A DNA stretch of 64,000 bases from Colletes latitarsis (Eukaryota > Arthropoda > Insecta > Hymenoptera > Colletidae), in NCBI RefSeq assembly GCF_051014445.1, contig NC_135134.1, forward strand, positions 27,593,672-27,657,671, read 5' to 3'. This document shows, in pieces, positions 37,796 to 48,808 of this stretch (its first letter is position 1; the number at the start of each line of letters is the position of its first letter). The position numbers and the translations under genes were made by a program. Below the pieces are notes generated by a model that saw nothing but the letters and a program-made list of their open reading frames with translations, was not told the origin of the DNA and made no database searches.

Positions 37796-37807
37796 TGTGG
37801 TACCACA
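37796..37807. other. Conserved 12-bp palindrome TGTGGTACCACA (exemplar)
   Basis: Perfectly self-complementary over 12 bp at monomer positions 54-65, with a GGTACC core (a KpnI/Acc65I site). Within the 21-mer HOR the full 12 bp are intact in ten monomers (m2, m5, m6, m8, m10, m12, m18-m21). Only the inner 10 bp are intact in four (m3, m7, m13, m17), and it is broken in seven (m1, m4, m9, m11, m14-m16). It could be a protein-binding dyad or a cruciform-prone site; no binding protein can be named from the sequence. Confidence 0.9.
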
Positions 37808-37918
37808 TTACTACGTGATCCATACCAGAAAAAACCCAGGATCTGTTCCACAAGTATGTGAAAAATGCGAAAGCATGAGTCTGATGAGAGCAAATCCCAG
37901 GCCTAACCTAGACCTAAC

Positions 37919-38094
37919 ACGCATTATCCTCTAAAATATTGATCCAAACCAGGTTTAGTGGACTGTTTCAGTGTGGTACCACTTTACTACGTGATCCAAA
38001 GCAGAAAAAACCCTCGATCAGGTCAACATGTATGTTAGAACTGCGAAAGTATGACCCTGATGAGGGCAAATCCCACGCCTATCCTAGACCTAAC
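37919..38094 (+). repeat. Exemplar monomer, type D (GATCCAAACC / CCCTCGATCAGG), HOR position m13
   Basis: Type D is marked by ATTGATCCAAACCAGG, TACCACTTTACTACG, AAAGCAGAAAAAACCC, TCGATCAGGTCAACATG and GTATGTTA(A/G)AACTGCG, then GTATGACCCTGATG. It keeps the inner 10-bp palindrome GTGGTACCAC, but the following T breaks the outer base pair. The window opens with a type D unit (27-202), and the class recurs in all zones. The combination of about six linked differences makes it one of the easiest subfamilies to recognise. Confidence 0.85.
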
Positions 38095-38270
38095 ATGAAT
38101 TATTCTCTAAAATATTTATCGAAACCAGGCTTAATTGACTATTTCAGTGTTGTACTTCATTACTACGTGATGCAATCCAGAAAAAGCCCAGGATCTAGCC
38201 ATGAAGTATGAGAAATATGCGAAAGTATGAGCCTGATGAGGGCAAATCCTAGACCTAACCCAGACCTAAC
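38095..38270 (+). repeat. Exemplar monomer, type E (ATGAATTATTCTCT), HOR position m14
   Basis: Type E begins ATGAATTATTCTCT where other units have ATGCGTTATCC, so the CpG at monomer positions 4-5 is absent. The HOR copies (m8 and m14) read TATTTATCGAAACCAGG, intermediate between types A and B. Zone 1 copies, for example at 4,080 and 13,066, read TATTGATCGAAACC. In zone 1 and the HOR, type E commonly follows type C or D. Confidence 0.8.
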
Positions 38271-39151
38271 ATGCGTCATCCTCTAAAATATTTATCAAGA
38301 CCTGGTTTAATTGATTGTTTCAGTGTGGTCCCACATTACTACGTGATCCAAACCAGAAAAAACCCAGGATCCGTTCAACAAGTATGTGAAAAACGCGAAC
38401 GTATGAGTCTGATGAGGGCAAATCCCAGACCTATCCCAGACCTAACTTGCGTTGTCCTCTAAGATATTGATGGAAACCAGGTTTAATTGACTGTTTCAGT
38501 GTTGTACTTCATTACTACGTGATGCAATCCAGAAAAAGCCCAGGATCCGTTCAACAAGTATGTGAAGAATGCGAAAGTATGAGTCTGATGAGTGAAAATC
38601 CCAGGCCTAACCTGGACCTAACATGCGTTATCCTCTAAAATATTGATCGAAACCAGGTTTAATTGACTGTTTCAGCGTGGTACCACATTACTGCGTGATC
38701 CATACCAGAAAAAACCCAGGATCTGTTCAACAAGTATGTGAAGAATGCGAAAGCATGAGTCTGATGAGTGAAAATCCCAGGCCTTACCTAGACCTAACAT
38801 GCGTTATCCCCAAGAATATTGATCGAAACCTGGTTTAATCGACTGTTTCAGTGTGGTACCACATTACTATGTGATCCAAACCAAAAAATAGCCGAGGATC
38901 TATCCATGAAGTATAAGAAATATGCGAAAGTATGAGCCTGATGAGGGCAAATCCTAGACCTAACCCAGACCTAACATGCGTTATCCTCAAAAATACTTAT
39001 CAAGACCAGGTTTAACTGAATGTTTCAGTGTGGTACCACATTACTACGTGATCCATACCAGAAAAAACCCAGGATCTGTTCAACAAGTATGTGAAAAATG
39101 CGAAAGCATGAGTCTGATGAGAGCAAATCCCAGGCCTAACCTAGACCTAAC

Positions 39152-39328
39152 ATGCGTTATCCTCAAAAATATTGATCGAAACCTGGTTTAATCGACTGTT
39201 TCAGTGTGGTACCACATTACTATGTGATCCAAACCAGAAAATAGCCCAGGATCTATCCATGAAGTATAAGAAATATGCGAAAGTATGAGCCTGATGAGGG
39301 CAAATCCTAGACCTAACCCAGACCTAAC
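39152..39328 (+). repeat. Exemplar monomer, type F, 177 bp (TATCCATGAAGTATAAG), HOR position m20
   Basis: Type F has AAACCTGGTTTAATCGACTG (central T in the dyad, CpG in TCGAC), ACTATGTGATCC, GAAAATAGCCCAGG and CTATCCATGAAGTATAAG. It is 177 bp long. Units of this class at HOR positions m5, m18 and m20 contribute the three extra bases that make the full HOR 21 x 176 - 11 + 3 = 3,688 bp. It is often followed by a type B unit. Confidence 0.85.
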
Positions 39329-39504
39329 ACGCGTTATCCTCTAAAATATTTATCAAGACCAGGTTTATTTGAATGTTTCAGTGTGGTACCACATTACTAC
39401 GTGATCCAAACCAGAAAAAACCCAGAATCCGTTCAACAAGTATGTGAAAAACGCGAACGTATGAGTCTGATGAGGGCAAATCCCAGACCTATCCCAGACC
39501 TAAC

Positions 39505-42500
39505 TTGCGTTGTCCTCTAAAATATTTATCAAGACCAGGTTTAATTGATTGTTTCAGTGTGGTCCCACATTACTACGTGATCCAAACCAGAAAAAACCCA
39601 GGATCCGTTCAACAAGTATGTGAAGTATGCGAAAGAATGAGTCTGATGAGTGAAAATCCCAGGCCTAACCTAGACCTAACATGCGTTATCCTCAAAAATA
39701 TTGATCGAAACCTGGTTTAATCGACTGTTTCAGTGTGGTACCACATTACTATGTGATCCAAACCAGAAAAAACCCAGGATCTCTTAAACGAGTCTGTGAA
39801 GTGTGCGAAAGTATGAGCCTGATGAGGGCGAATCCCAGACCTATCCCAGACCTAACTTGCGTTATCCTCTAAAATATTGATCGAAACAAGGTTTAATTGA
39901 CTGTTTCAGCGTGGTACCACATTACTACGTGATACAATCCAGAAACAGCCCAGGAAGTATGAGAAATATGCGAAAGTATGAGCCTGATGTGGGGAAATCC
40001 TAGACCTAACCCAAACCTAACATGCGTTATCCTCTAAAATATTTATCAAGACCAGGTTGATTTGAATGTTTCAGTGTGGTCCCACATTACTACGTGATCC
40101 AAACCAGAAAAAACCCAGGATCCGTTCAACAGGTATGTGAAGAATGTGAAAGAATGAGTCTGATGAGTGAAAATCCCAGGCCTTACCAAGACCTAACATG
40201 CGTTATCCTCAAGAATATTGATCGAAACCTGGTTTAGTCGACTGTTTCAGTGTGGTACCACATTACTATGTGATGCAAACCAGAAAATAGCCCAGGATCT
40301 ATCCATGAAGTATAAGAAATATGCGAAAGTATGAGCCTGATGAGGGCAAATCCTAGACCTAACCCAGACCTAACATGCGTTATCCTCAATAATATTTATC
40401 AAGACCTGGTTTAATTGATTGTTTCAGTGTGGTACCACATTACTACGTGAACCATACCAGAAAAAACCCAGGATCCGTTCAACAAGTATCTGAAGAATGC
40501 GAAAGTATGAGTCTGATGAGTGAAAATCTCAGGGCTAACCTAGACCTAACATGCATTATCCTCTAGAATATTGATCCAAACCAGGTTTAGTGTACTGTTT
40601 CAATGTGGTACCACTTCACTACGTGATCCAAAGCAGAAAAAACCCTCGATCATGTCAACACGTATGTTAGAACTGCGAAAGTATGACCCTGATGAGGGCA
40701 AATCCCAGGCCTAACCTAGACTTAACATGAATTATTCTCTAAAATATTTATCGAAACCAGGTTTAACTGAATGTTTCAGTGTGGTACCACATTACTGCGT
40801 GATCCAAACCAGAAAAAACCCAAGATCCGTTCAACAAGTATGTGAAAAACGCGAACGTATGAGTCTGATGAGGGCAAATCCCAGACCTATCCCAGACCTA
40901 ACTTGCGTTGTCCTCTGAGATATTGATGGAAACCAGGTTTAATTGATTGTTTCAGTGTTATACTTCATTACTACGTGATGCAATCCAGAAAAAGCCCAGG
41001 ATCTAGCCATCAAGTATGAGAAATATGCGAAAGTATGAGCCTGATGAGGGCAAATCCTAGACCTAACCCAAACCTAACATGCGTTATCATCTAAAATATT
41101 TATCAAGACCTGGTTTATTTGAATGTTTCAGTGTGGTACCACATTACTACGTGATCCATACCAGAAAAAACCCAGGATCTGTTCCACAAGTATGTGAAAA
41201 ATGCGAAAGCATGAGTCTGATGAGAGCAAATCCCAGGCCTAACCTAGACCTAACACGCATTATCCTCTAAAATATTGATCCAAACCAGGTTTAGTGGACT
41301 GTTTCAGTGTGGTACCACTTTACTACGTGATCCAAAGCAGAAAAAACCCTCGATCAGGTCAACATGTATGTTAGAACTGCGAAAGTATGACCCTGATGAG
41401 GGCAAATCCCACGCCTATCCTAGACCTAACATGAATTATTCTCTAAAATATTTATCGAAACCAGGCTTAATTGACTGTTTCAGTGTTGTACTTCATTACT
41501 ACGTGATGCAATCCAGAAAAAGCCCAGGATCTAGCCATGAAGTATGAGAGATATGCGAAAGTATGAGCCTGATGAGGGCAAATCCTAGACCTAACCCAGA
41601 CCTAACATGCGTCATCCTCTAAAATATTTATCAAGACCTGGTTTAATTGATTGTTTCAGTGTGGTCCCACATTACTACGTGATGCAATCCAGAAAAAGCC
41701 CAGGATCCGTTCAACAAGTATGTGAAGAATGCGAAAGTATGAGTCTGATGAGTGAAAATCCCAGGCCTAACCTGGACCTAACATGCGTTATCCTCTAAAA
41801 TATTGATCGAAACCAGGTTTAATTGACTGTTTCAGCGTGGTACCACATTACTGCGTGATCCATACCAGAAAAAACCCAGGATCTGTTCAACAAGTATGTG
41901 AAGAATGCGAAAGCATGAGTCTGATGAGTGAAAATCCCAGGCCTTACCTAGACCTAACATGCGTTATCCCCAAGAATATTGATCGAAACCTGGTTTAATC
42001 GACTGTTTCAGTGTGGTACCACATTACTATGTGATCCAAACCAGAAAATAGCCGAGGATCTATCCATGAAGTATAAGAAATATGCGAAAGTATGAGCCTG
42101 ATGAGGGCAAATCCTAGACCTAACCCAGACCTAACATGCGTTATCCTCAAAAATACTTATCAAGACCAGGTTTAACTGAATGTTTCAGTGTGGTACCACA
42201 TTACTACGTGATCCATACCAGAAAAAACCCAGGATCTGTTCAACAAGTATGTGAAAAATGCGAAAGCATGAGTCTGATGAGAGCAACTCCCAGGCCTAAC
42301 CTAGACCTAACATGCGTTATCCTCAAAAATATTGATCGAAACCTGGTTTAATCGACTGTTTCAGTGTGGTACCACATTACTATGTGATCCAAACCAGAAA
42401 ATAGCCCAGGATCTATCCATGAAGTATAAGAAATATGCGAAAGTATGAGCCTGATGAGGGCAAATCCTAGACCTAACCCAGACCTAACACGCGTTATCCT

Positions 42501-42664
42501 CTAAAATATTTATCAAGACCAGGTTTATTTGAATGTTTCAGTGTGGTACCACATTACTACGTGATCCAAACCAGAAAAAACCCAGAATCCGTTCAACAAG
42601 TATGTGAAAAACGCGAACGTATGAGTCTGATGAGGGCAAATCCCAGACCTATCCCAGATCTAAC
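39505..42664 (+). repeat. HOR copy H3: 18-mer derivative, 3,160 bp
   Basis: Order m1-m7, m8/m10 hybrid (40,727: left part m8, right part with AAACCAG, CCCAAGATCCG and AACGCGAACG like m10), m11-m14, m15/m16 hybrid (41,607: left ATGCGTCATCC and GTCCCAC of m15, right GATGCAATCC and GATCCGTTCAAC of m16), m17-m21. Three monomers are lost relative to the 21-mer, by two separate in-register exchanges. Confidence 0.88.
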
Positions 42665-45600
42665 TTGCGTTGTCCTCTAAAATATTTATCAAGACCAGGT
42701 TTAATTGATTGTTTCAGTGTGGTCCCACATTACTACGTGATCCAAACCAGAAAAAACCCAGGATCCGTTCAACAAGTATGTGAAGTATGCGAAAGAATGA
42801 GTCTGATGAGTGAAAATCCCAGGCCTAACCTAGACCTAACATACGTTATCCTCAAAAATATTGATCGAAACCTGGTTTAATCGCCTGTTTCAGTGTGGTA
42901 CCACATTACTATGTGATCCAAACCAGAAAAAACCCAGGATATCTTAAACGAGTCTGTGAAGTGTGCGAAAGTATGAGCCTGATGAGGGCGAATCCCAGAC
43001 CTATCCCAGACCTAACTTGCGTTATCCTCTAAAATATTGATCGAAACAAGGTTTAATTGACTGTTTCAGCGTGGTACCACATTACTACGTGATACAATCC
43101 AGAAACAGCCCAGGAAGTATGAGAAATATGCGAAAGTATGAGCCTGATGTGGGGAAATCCTAGACCTAACCCAAACCTAACATGCGTTATCCTCTAAAAT
43201 ATTTATCAAGACCAGGTTGATTTGAATGTTTCAGTGTGGTCCCACATTACTACGTGATCCAAACCAGAAAAAACCCAGGATCCGTTCAACAGGTATGTGA
43301 AGAATGTGAAAGAATGAGTCTGATGAGTGAAAATCCCAGGCCTTACCTAGACCTAACATGCGTTATCCTCAAGAATATTGATCGAAACCTGGTTTAGTCG
43401 ACTGTTTCAGTGTGGTACCACATTACTATGTGATCCAAACCAGAAAATAGCCCAGGATCTATCCATGAAGTATAAGAAATATGCGAAAGTATGAGCCTGA
43501 TGAGGGCAAATCCTAGACCTAACCCAGACCTAACATGCGTTATCCTCAAAAATATTTATCAAGACCTGGTTTAATTGATTGTTTCAGTGTGGTACCACAT
43601 TACTACGTGAACCATACCAGAAAAAACCCAGGATCCGTTCAACAAGTATCTGAAGAATGCGAAAGTATGAGTCTGATGAGTGAAAATCTCAGGGCTAACC
43701 TAGACCTAACATGCATTATCCTCTAGAATATTGATCCAAACCAGGTTTAGTGTACTGTTTCAGTGTGGTACCACTTCACTACGTGATCCAAAGCAGAAAA
43801 AACCCTCGATCATGTCAACACGTATGTTAGAACTGCGAAAGTATGACCCTGATGAGGGCAAATCCCAGGCCTAACCTAGACTTAACATGAATTATTCTCT
43901 AAAATATTTATCGAAACCAGGTTTAACTGAATGTTTCAGTGTGGTACCACATTACTGCGTGATCCATACCAGAAAAAACCCAGGATCTGTTCAACAAGTA
44001 TGTGAAAAATGCGAAAGTATGACCCTGATGTGGGCAAATCCCAGACCTATCCCAGACCTAACTTGCATTGTCCTCTAAAATATTGATCGAAACCAGGTTT
44101 AATTGACTGTTTCAGTGTGGTTCCACATTACTACGTGATCCAATCCAGAAATAGCCCAGGATCTAGCCATGAAGTATGAGAAATATGCGAAAGTATGAGC
44201 CTGATGAGGGCAAATCCTAGACCTAACCCAGACCTAACATGCGTTATCATCTAAAATATTTATCAAGACCTGGTTAATTTGAATGTTTCAGTGTGGTACC
44301 ACATTACTACGTGATCCAAACCAGAAAAAACCCAGGATCCGTTCAACAAGTATGTGAAAAACGCGAACGTATGAGTCTGATGAGGGCAAATCCCAGACCT
44401 ATCCCAGACCTAACTTGCGTTGTCCTCTGAGATATTGATGGAAACCAGGTTTAATTGATTGTTTCAGTGTTGTACTTCATTACTACGTGATGCAATCCAG
44501 AAAAAGCCCAGGATCTAGCCATCAAGTATGAGAAATATGCGAAAGTATGAGCCTGATGAGGGCAAATCCTAGACCTAACCCAGACCTAACATGCGTTATC
44601 ATCTAAAATATTTATCAAGACCTGGTTTATTTGAATGTTTCAGTGTGGTACCACATTACTACGTGATCCATACCAGAAAAAACCCAGGATCTGTTCCACA
44701 AGTATGTGAAAAATGCGAAAGCATGAGTCTGATGAGAGCAAATCCCAGGCCTAACCTAGACCTAACACGCATTATCCTCTAAAATATTGATCCAAACCAG
44801 GTTTAGTGGACTGTTTCAGTGTGGTACCACTTTACTACGTGATCCAAAGCAGAAAAAACCCTCGATCAGGTCAACATGTATGTTAGAACTGCGAAAGTAT
44901 GACCCTGATGAGGGCAAATCCCACGCCTATCCTAGACCTAACATGAATTATTCTCTAAAATATTTATCGAAACCAGGCTTAATTGACTGTTTCAGTGTTG
45001 TACTTCATTACTACGTGATGCAATCCAGAAAAAGCCCAGGATCTAGCCATGAAGTATGAGAAATATGCGAAAGTATGAGCCTGATGAGGGCAAATCCTAG
45101 ACCTAACCCAGACCTAACATGCGTTATCCCCAAGAATATTGATCGAAACCTGGTTTAATCGACAGTTTCAGTGTGGTACCACATTACTATGTGATCCAAA
45201 CCAAAAAATAGCCGAGGATCTATCCATGAAGTATAAGAAATATGCGAAAGTATGAGCCTGATGAGGGCAAATCCTAGACCTAACCCAGAACTAACATGCG
45301 TTATCCTCAAAAATACTTATCAAGACCAGGTTTAACTGAATGTTTCAGTGTGGTACCACATTACTACGTGATCCATACCAGAAAAAACCCAGGATCTGTT
45401 CAACAAGTATGTGAAAAATGCGAAAGCATGAGTCTGATGAGAGCAAATCCCAGGCCTAACCTAGACCTAACATGCGTTATCCTCAAAAATATTGATCGAA
45501 ACCTGGTTTAATCGACTGTTTCAGTGTGGTACCACATTACTATGTGATCCAAACCAGAAAATAGCCCAGGATCTATCCATGAAGTATAAGAAATATGCGA

Positions 45601-45824
45601 AAGTATGAGCCTGATGAGGGCAAATCCTAGACCTAACCCAGACCTAACACGCGTTATCCTCTAAAATATTTATCAAGACCAGGTTTATTTGAATGTTTCA
45701 GTGTGGTACCACATTACTACGTGATCCAAACCAGAAAAAACCCAGAATCCGTTCAACAAGTATGTGAAAAACGCGAACGTATGAGTCTGATGAGGGCAAA
45801 TCCCAGACCTATCCCAGACCTAAC
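42665..45824 (+). repeat. HOR copy H4: 18-mer derivative, 3,160 bp, different content from H3
   Basis: Order m1-m14, then m18-m21. m15, m16 and m17 are missing; the join lies between the shared end of m14 and the ATGCGTTATCCCCAAG start of m18 at 45,119. This m18 shares the private CCAAAAAATAGCC with H2, which suggests its source. Unlike H3 it retains m9 and m10. Confidence 0.88.
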
Positions 45825-48808
45825 TTGCGTTGTCCTCTAAAATATTTATCAAGACCAGGTTTAATTGATTGTTTCAGTGTGGTCCCACATTACTACGTGA
45901 TCCAAACCAGAAAAAACCCAGGATCCGTTCAACAAGTATGTGAAGTATGCGAAAGAATGAGTCTGATGAGTGAAAATCCCAGGCCTAACCAAGACCTAAC
46001 ATGCGTTATCCTCAAAAATATTGATCGAAACCTGGTTTAATCGACTGTTTCAGTGTGGTACCACATTACTATGTGATCCAAACCAGAAAAAACCCAGGAT
46101 CTCTTAAACGAGTCTGTGAAGTGTGCGAAAGTATGAGCCTGATGAGGGCGAATCCCAGACCTATCCCAGACCTAACTTGCGTTATCCTCTAAAATATTGA
46201 TCGAAACAAGGTTTAATTGACTGTTTCAGCGTGGTACCACATTACTACGTGATACAATCCAGAAACAGCCCAGGAAGTATGAGAAATATGCGAAAGTATG
46301 AGCCTGATGTGGGGAAATCCTAGACCTAACCCAAACCTAACATGCGTTATCCTCTAAAATATTTATCAAGACCAGGTTGATTTGAATGTTTCAGTGTGGT
46401 CCCACATTACTACGTGATCCAAACCAGAAAAAACCCAGGATCCGTTCAACAGGTATGTGAAGAATGTGAAAGAATGAGTCTGATGAGTGAAAATCCCAGG
46501 CCTTACCAAGACCTAACATGCGTTATCCTCAAGAATATTGATCGAAACCTGGTTTAGTCGACTGTTTCAGTGTGGTACCACGTTACTATGTGATGCAAAC
46601 CAGAAAATAGCCCAGGATCTATCCATGAAGTATAAGAAATATGCGAAAGTATGAGCCTGATGAGGGCAAATCCTAGACCTAACCCAGACCTAACATGCGT
46701 TATCCTCAAAAATATTTATCAAGACCTGGTTTAATTGATTGTTTCAGTGTGGTACCACATTACTACGTGAACCATACCAGAAAAAACCCAGGATCCGTTC
46801 AACAAGTATCTGAAGAATGCGAAAGTATGAGTCTGATGAGTGAAAATCTCAGGGCTAACCTAGACCTAACATGCATTATCCTCTAGAATATTGATCCAAA
46901 CCAGGTTTAGTGTACTGTTTCAGTGTGGTACCACTTCACTACGTGATCCAAAGCAGAAAAAACCCTCGATCATGTCAACACGTATGTTAGAACTGCGAAA
47001 GTATGACCCTGATGAGGGCAAATCCCAGGCCTAACCTAGACTTAACATGAATTATTCTCTAAAATAGTTATCGAAACCAGGTTTAACTGAATGTTTCAGT
47101 GTGGTACCACATTACTACGTGATCCATACCAGAAAAAACCCAGGATCTGTTCCACAAGTATGTGAAAAATGCGAAAGCATGAGTCTGATGAGAGCAAATC
47201 CCAGGCCTAACCTAGACCTAACACGCATTATCCTCTAAAATATTGATCCAAACCAGGTTTAGTGGACTGTTTCAGTGTGGTACCACTTTACTACGTGATC
47301 CAAAGCAGAAAAAACCCTCGATCAGGTCAACATGTATGTTAGAACTGCGAAAGTATGACCCTGATGAGGGCAAATCCCACGCCTATCCTAGACCTAACAT
47401 GAATTATTCTCTAAAATATTTATCGAAACCAGGCTTAATTGACTGTTTCAGTGTTGTACTTCATTACTACGTGATGCAATCCAGAAAAAGCCCAGGATCT
47501 AGCCATGAAGTATGAGAAATATGCGAAAGTATGAGCCTGATGAGGGCAAATCCTAGACCTAACCCAGACCTAACATGCGTCATCCTCTAAAATATTTATC
47601 AAGACCTGGTTTAATTGATTGTTTCAGTGTGGTCCCACATTACTACGTGATCCAAACCAGAAAAAACCCAGGATCCGTTCAACAAGTATGTGAAAAACGC
47701 GAACGTATGAGTCTGATGAGGGCAAATCCCAGACCTATCCCAGACCTAACTTGCGTTGTCCTCTAAGATATTGATGGAAACCAGGTTTAATTGACTGTTT
47801 CAGTGTTGTACTTCATTACTACGTGATGGAATCCAGAAAAAGCCCAGGATCCGTTCAACAAGTATGTGAAGAATGCGAAAGTATGAGTCTGGTGAGTGAA
47901 AATCCCAGGCCTAACCTGGACCTAACATGCGTTATCCTCTAAAATATTGATCGAAACCAGGTTTAATTGACTGTTTCAGCGTGGTACCACATTACTGCGT
48001 GATCCATACCAGAAAAAACCCAGGATCTGTTCAACAAGTATGTGAAGAATGCGAAAGCATGAGTCTGATGAGTGAAAATCCCAGGCCTTACCTAGACCTA
48101 ACATGCGTTATCCCCAAGAATATTGATCGAAACCTGGTTTAATCGACTGTTTCAGTGTGGTACCACATTACTATGTTATCCAAACCAGAAAATAGCCGAG
48201 GATCTATCCATGAAGTATAAGAAATATGCGAAAGTATGAGCCTGATGAGGGCAAATCCTAGACCTAACCCAGACCTAACATGCGTTATCCTCAAAAATAC
48301 TTATCAAGACCAGGTTTAACTGAATGTTTCAGTGTGGTACCACATTACTACGTGATCCATACCAGAAAAAACCCAGGATCTGTTCAACAAGTATGTGAAA
48401 AATGCGAAAGCATGAGTCTGATGAGAGCAAATCCCAGGCCTAACCTAGACCTAACATGCGTTATCCTCAAAAATATTGATCGAAACCTGGTTTAATCGAC
48501 TGTTTCAGTGTGGTACCACATTACTATGTGATCCAAACCAGAAAATAGCCCAGGATCTATCCATGAAGTATAAGAAATATGCGAAAGTATGAGCCTGATG
48601 AGGGCAAATCCTAGACCTAACCCAGACCTAACACGCGTTATCCTCTAAAATATTTATCAAGACCAGGTTTATTTGAATGTTTCAGTGTGGTACCACATTA
48701 CTACGTGATCCAAACCAGAAAAAACCCAGAATCCGTTCAACAAGTATGTGAAAAACGCGAACGTATGAGTCTGATGAGGGCAAATCCCAGACCTATCCCA
48801 GACCTAAC
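45825..48808 (+). repeat. HOR copy H5: 17-mer derivative, 2,984 bp
   Basis: Order m1-m7, m8/m12 hybrid (47,047: left ATGAATTATTCTCT and TTATCGAAACC of m8, right GATCTGTTCCACAAG and ACACGCATTATCC of m12), m13-m21. Four monomers are lost. The hybrid carries a private AAATAGTTATCG. m16, absent from H3 and H4 in full form, is present here at 47,751. Confidence 0.88.

Larger units (their letters stand above)
36687..39504 (+). repeat. HOR copy H2: m6-m21, 16 monomers
   Basis: Order m6, m7, m8, m9 (TTGCATTGTCC, GTGGTTCCAC), m10 (GGTTAATTTGAATG), m11 (type C), m12, m13, m14, m15 (ATGCGTCATCC), m16 (type C with GATCCGTTCAAC), m17, m18 (TTATCCCCAAGAATATTG), m19, m20, m21. Together with m1-m5 of the next copy it supplies the only complete 21-mer in the window. 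m18 here carries the private CCAAAAAATAGCC (near 38,881), also found at 45,201. Confidence 0.88.

Noticed and set aside
37796..37807. Palindrome as a transcription operator or terminator
   Set aside because: It is present in most monomers with no gene nearby, and no T-run follows. A structural or chromatin role is more plausible but unproven.
42665..48808. HOR copies as possible assembly duplication
   Set aside because: Successive copies differ in monomer content and carry private changes (CCAAAAAATAGCC, AAATAGTTATCG, CATCAGTC-free m3 junctions at distinct spacings), so they are not simple repeated contigs. Collapse or extra copies elsewhere cannot be excluded without reads.
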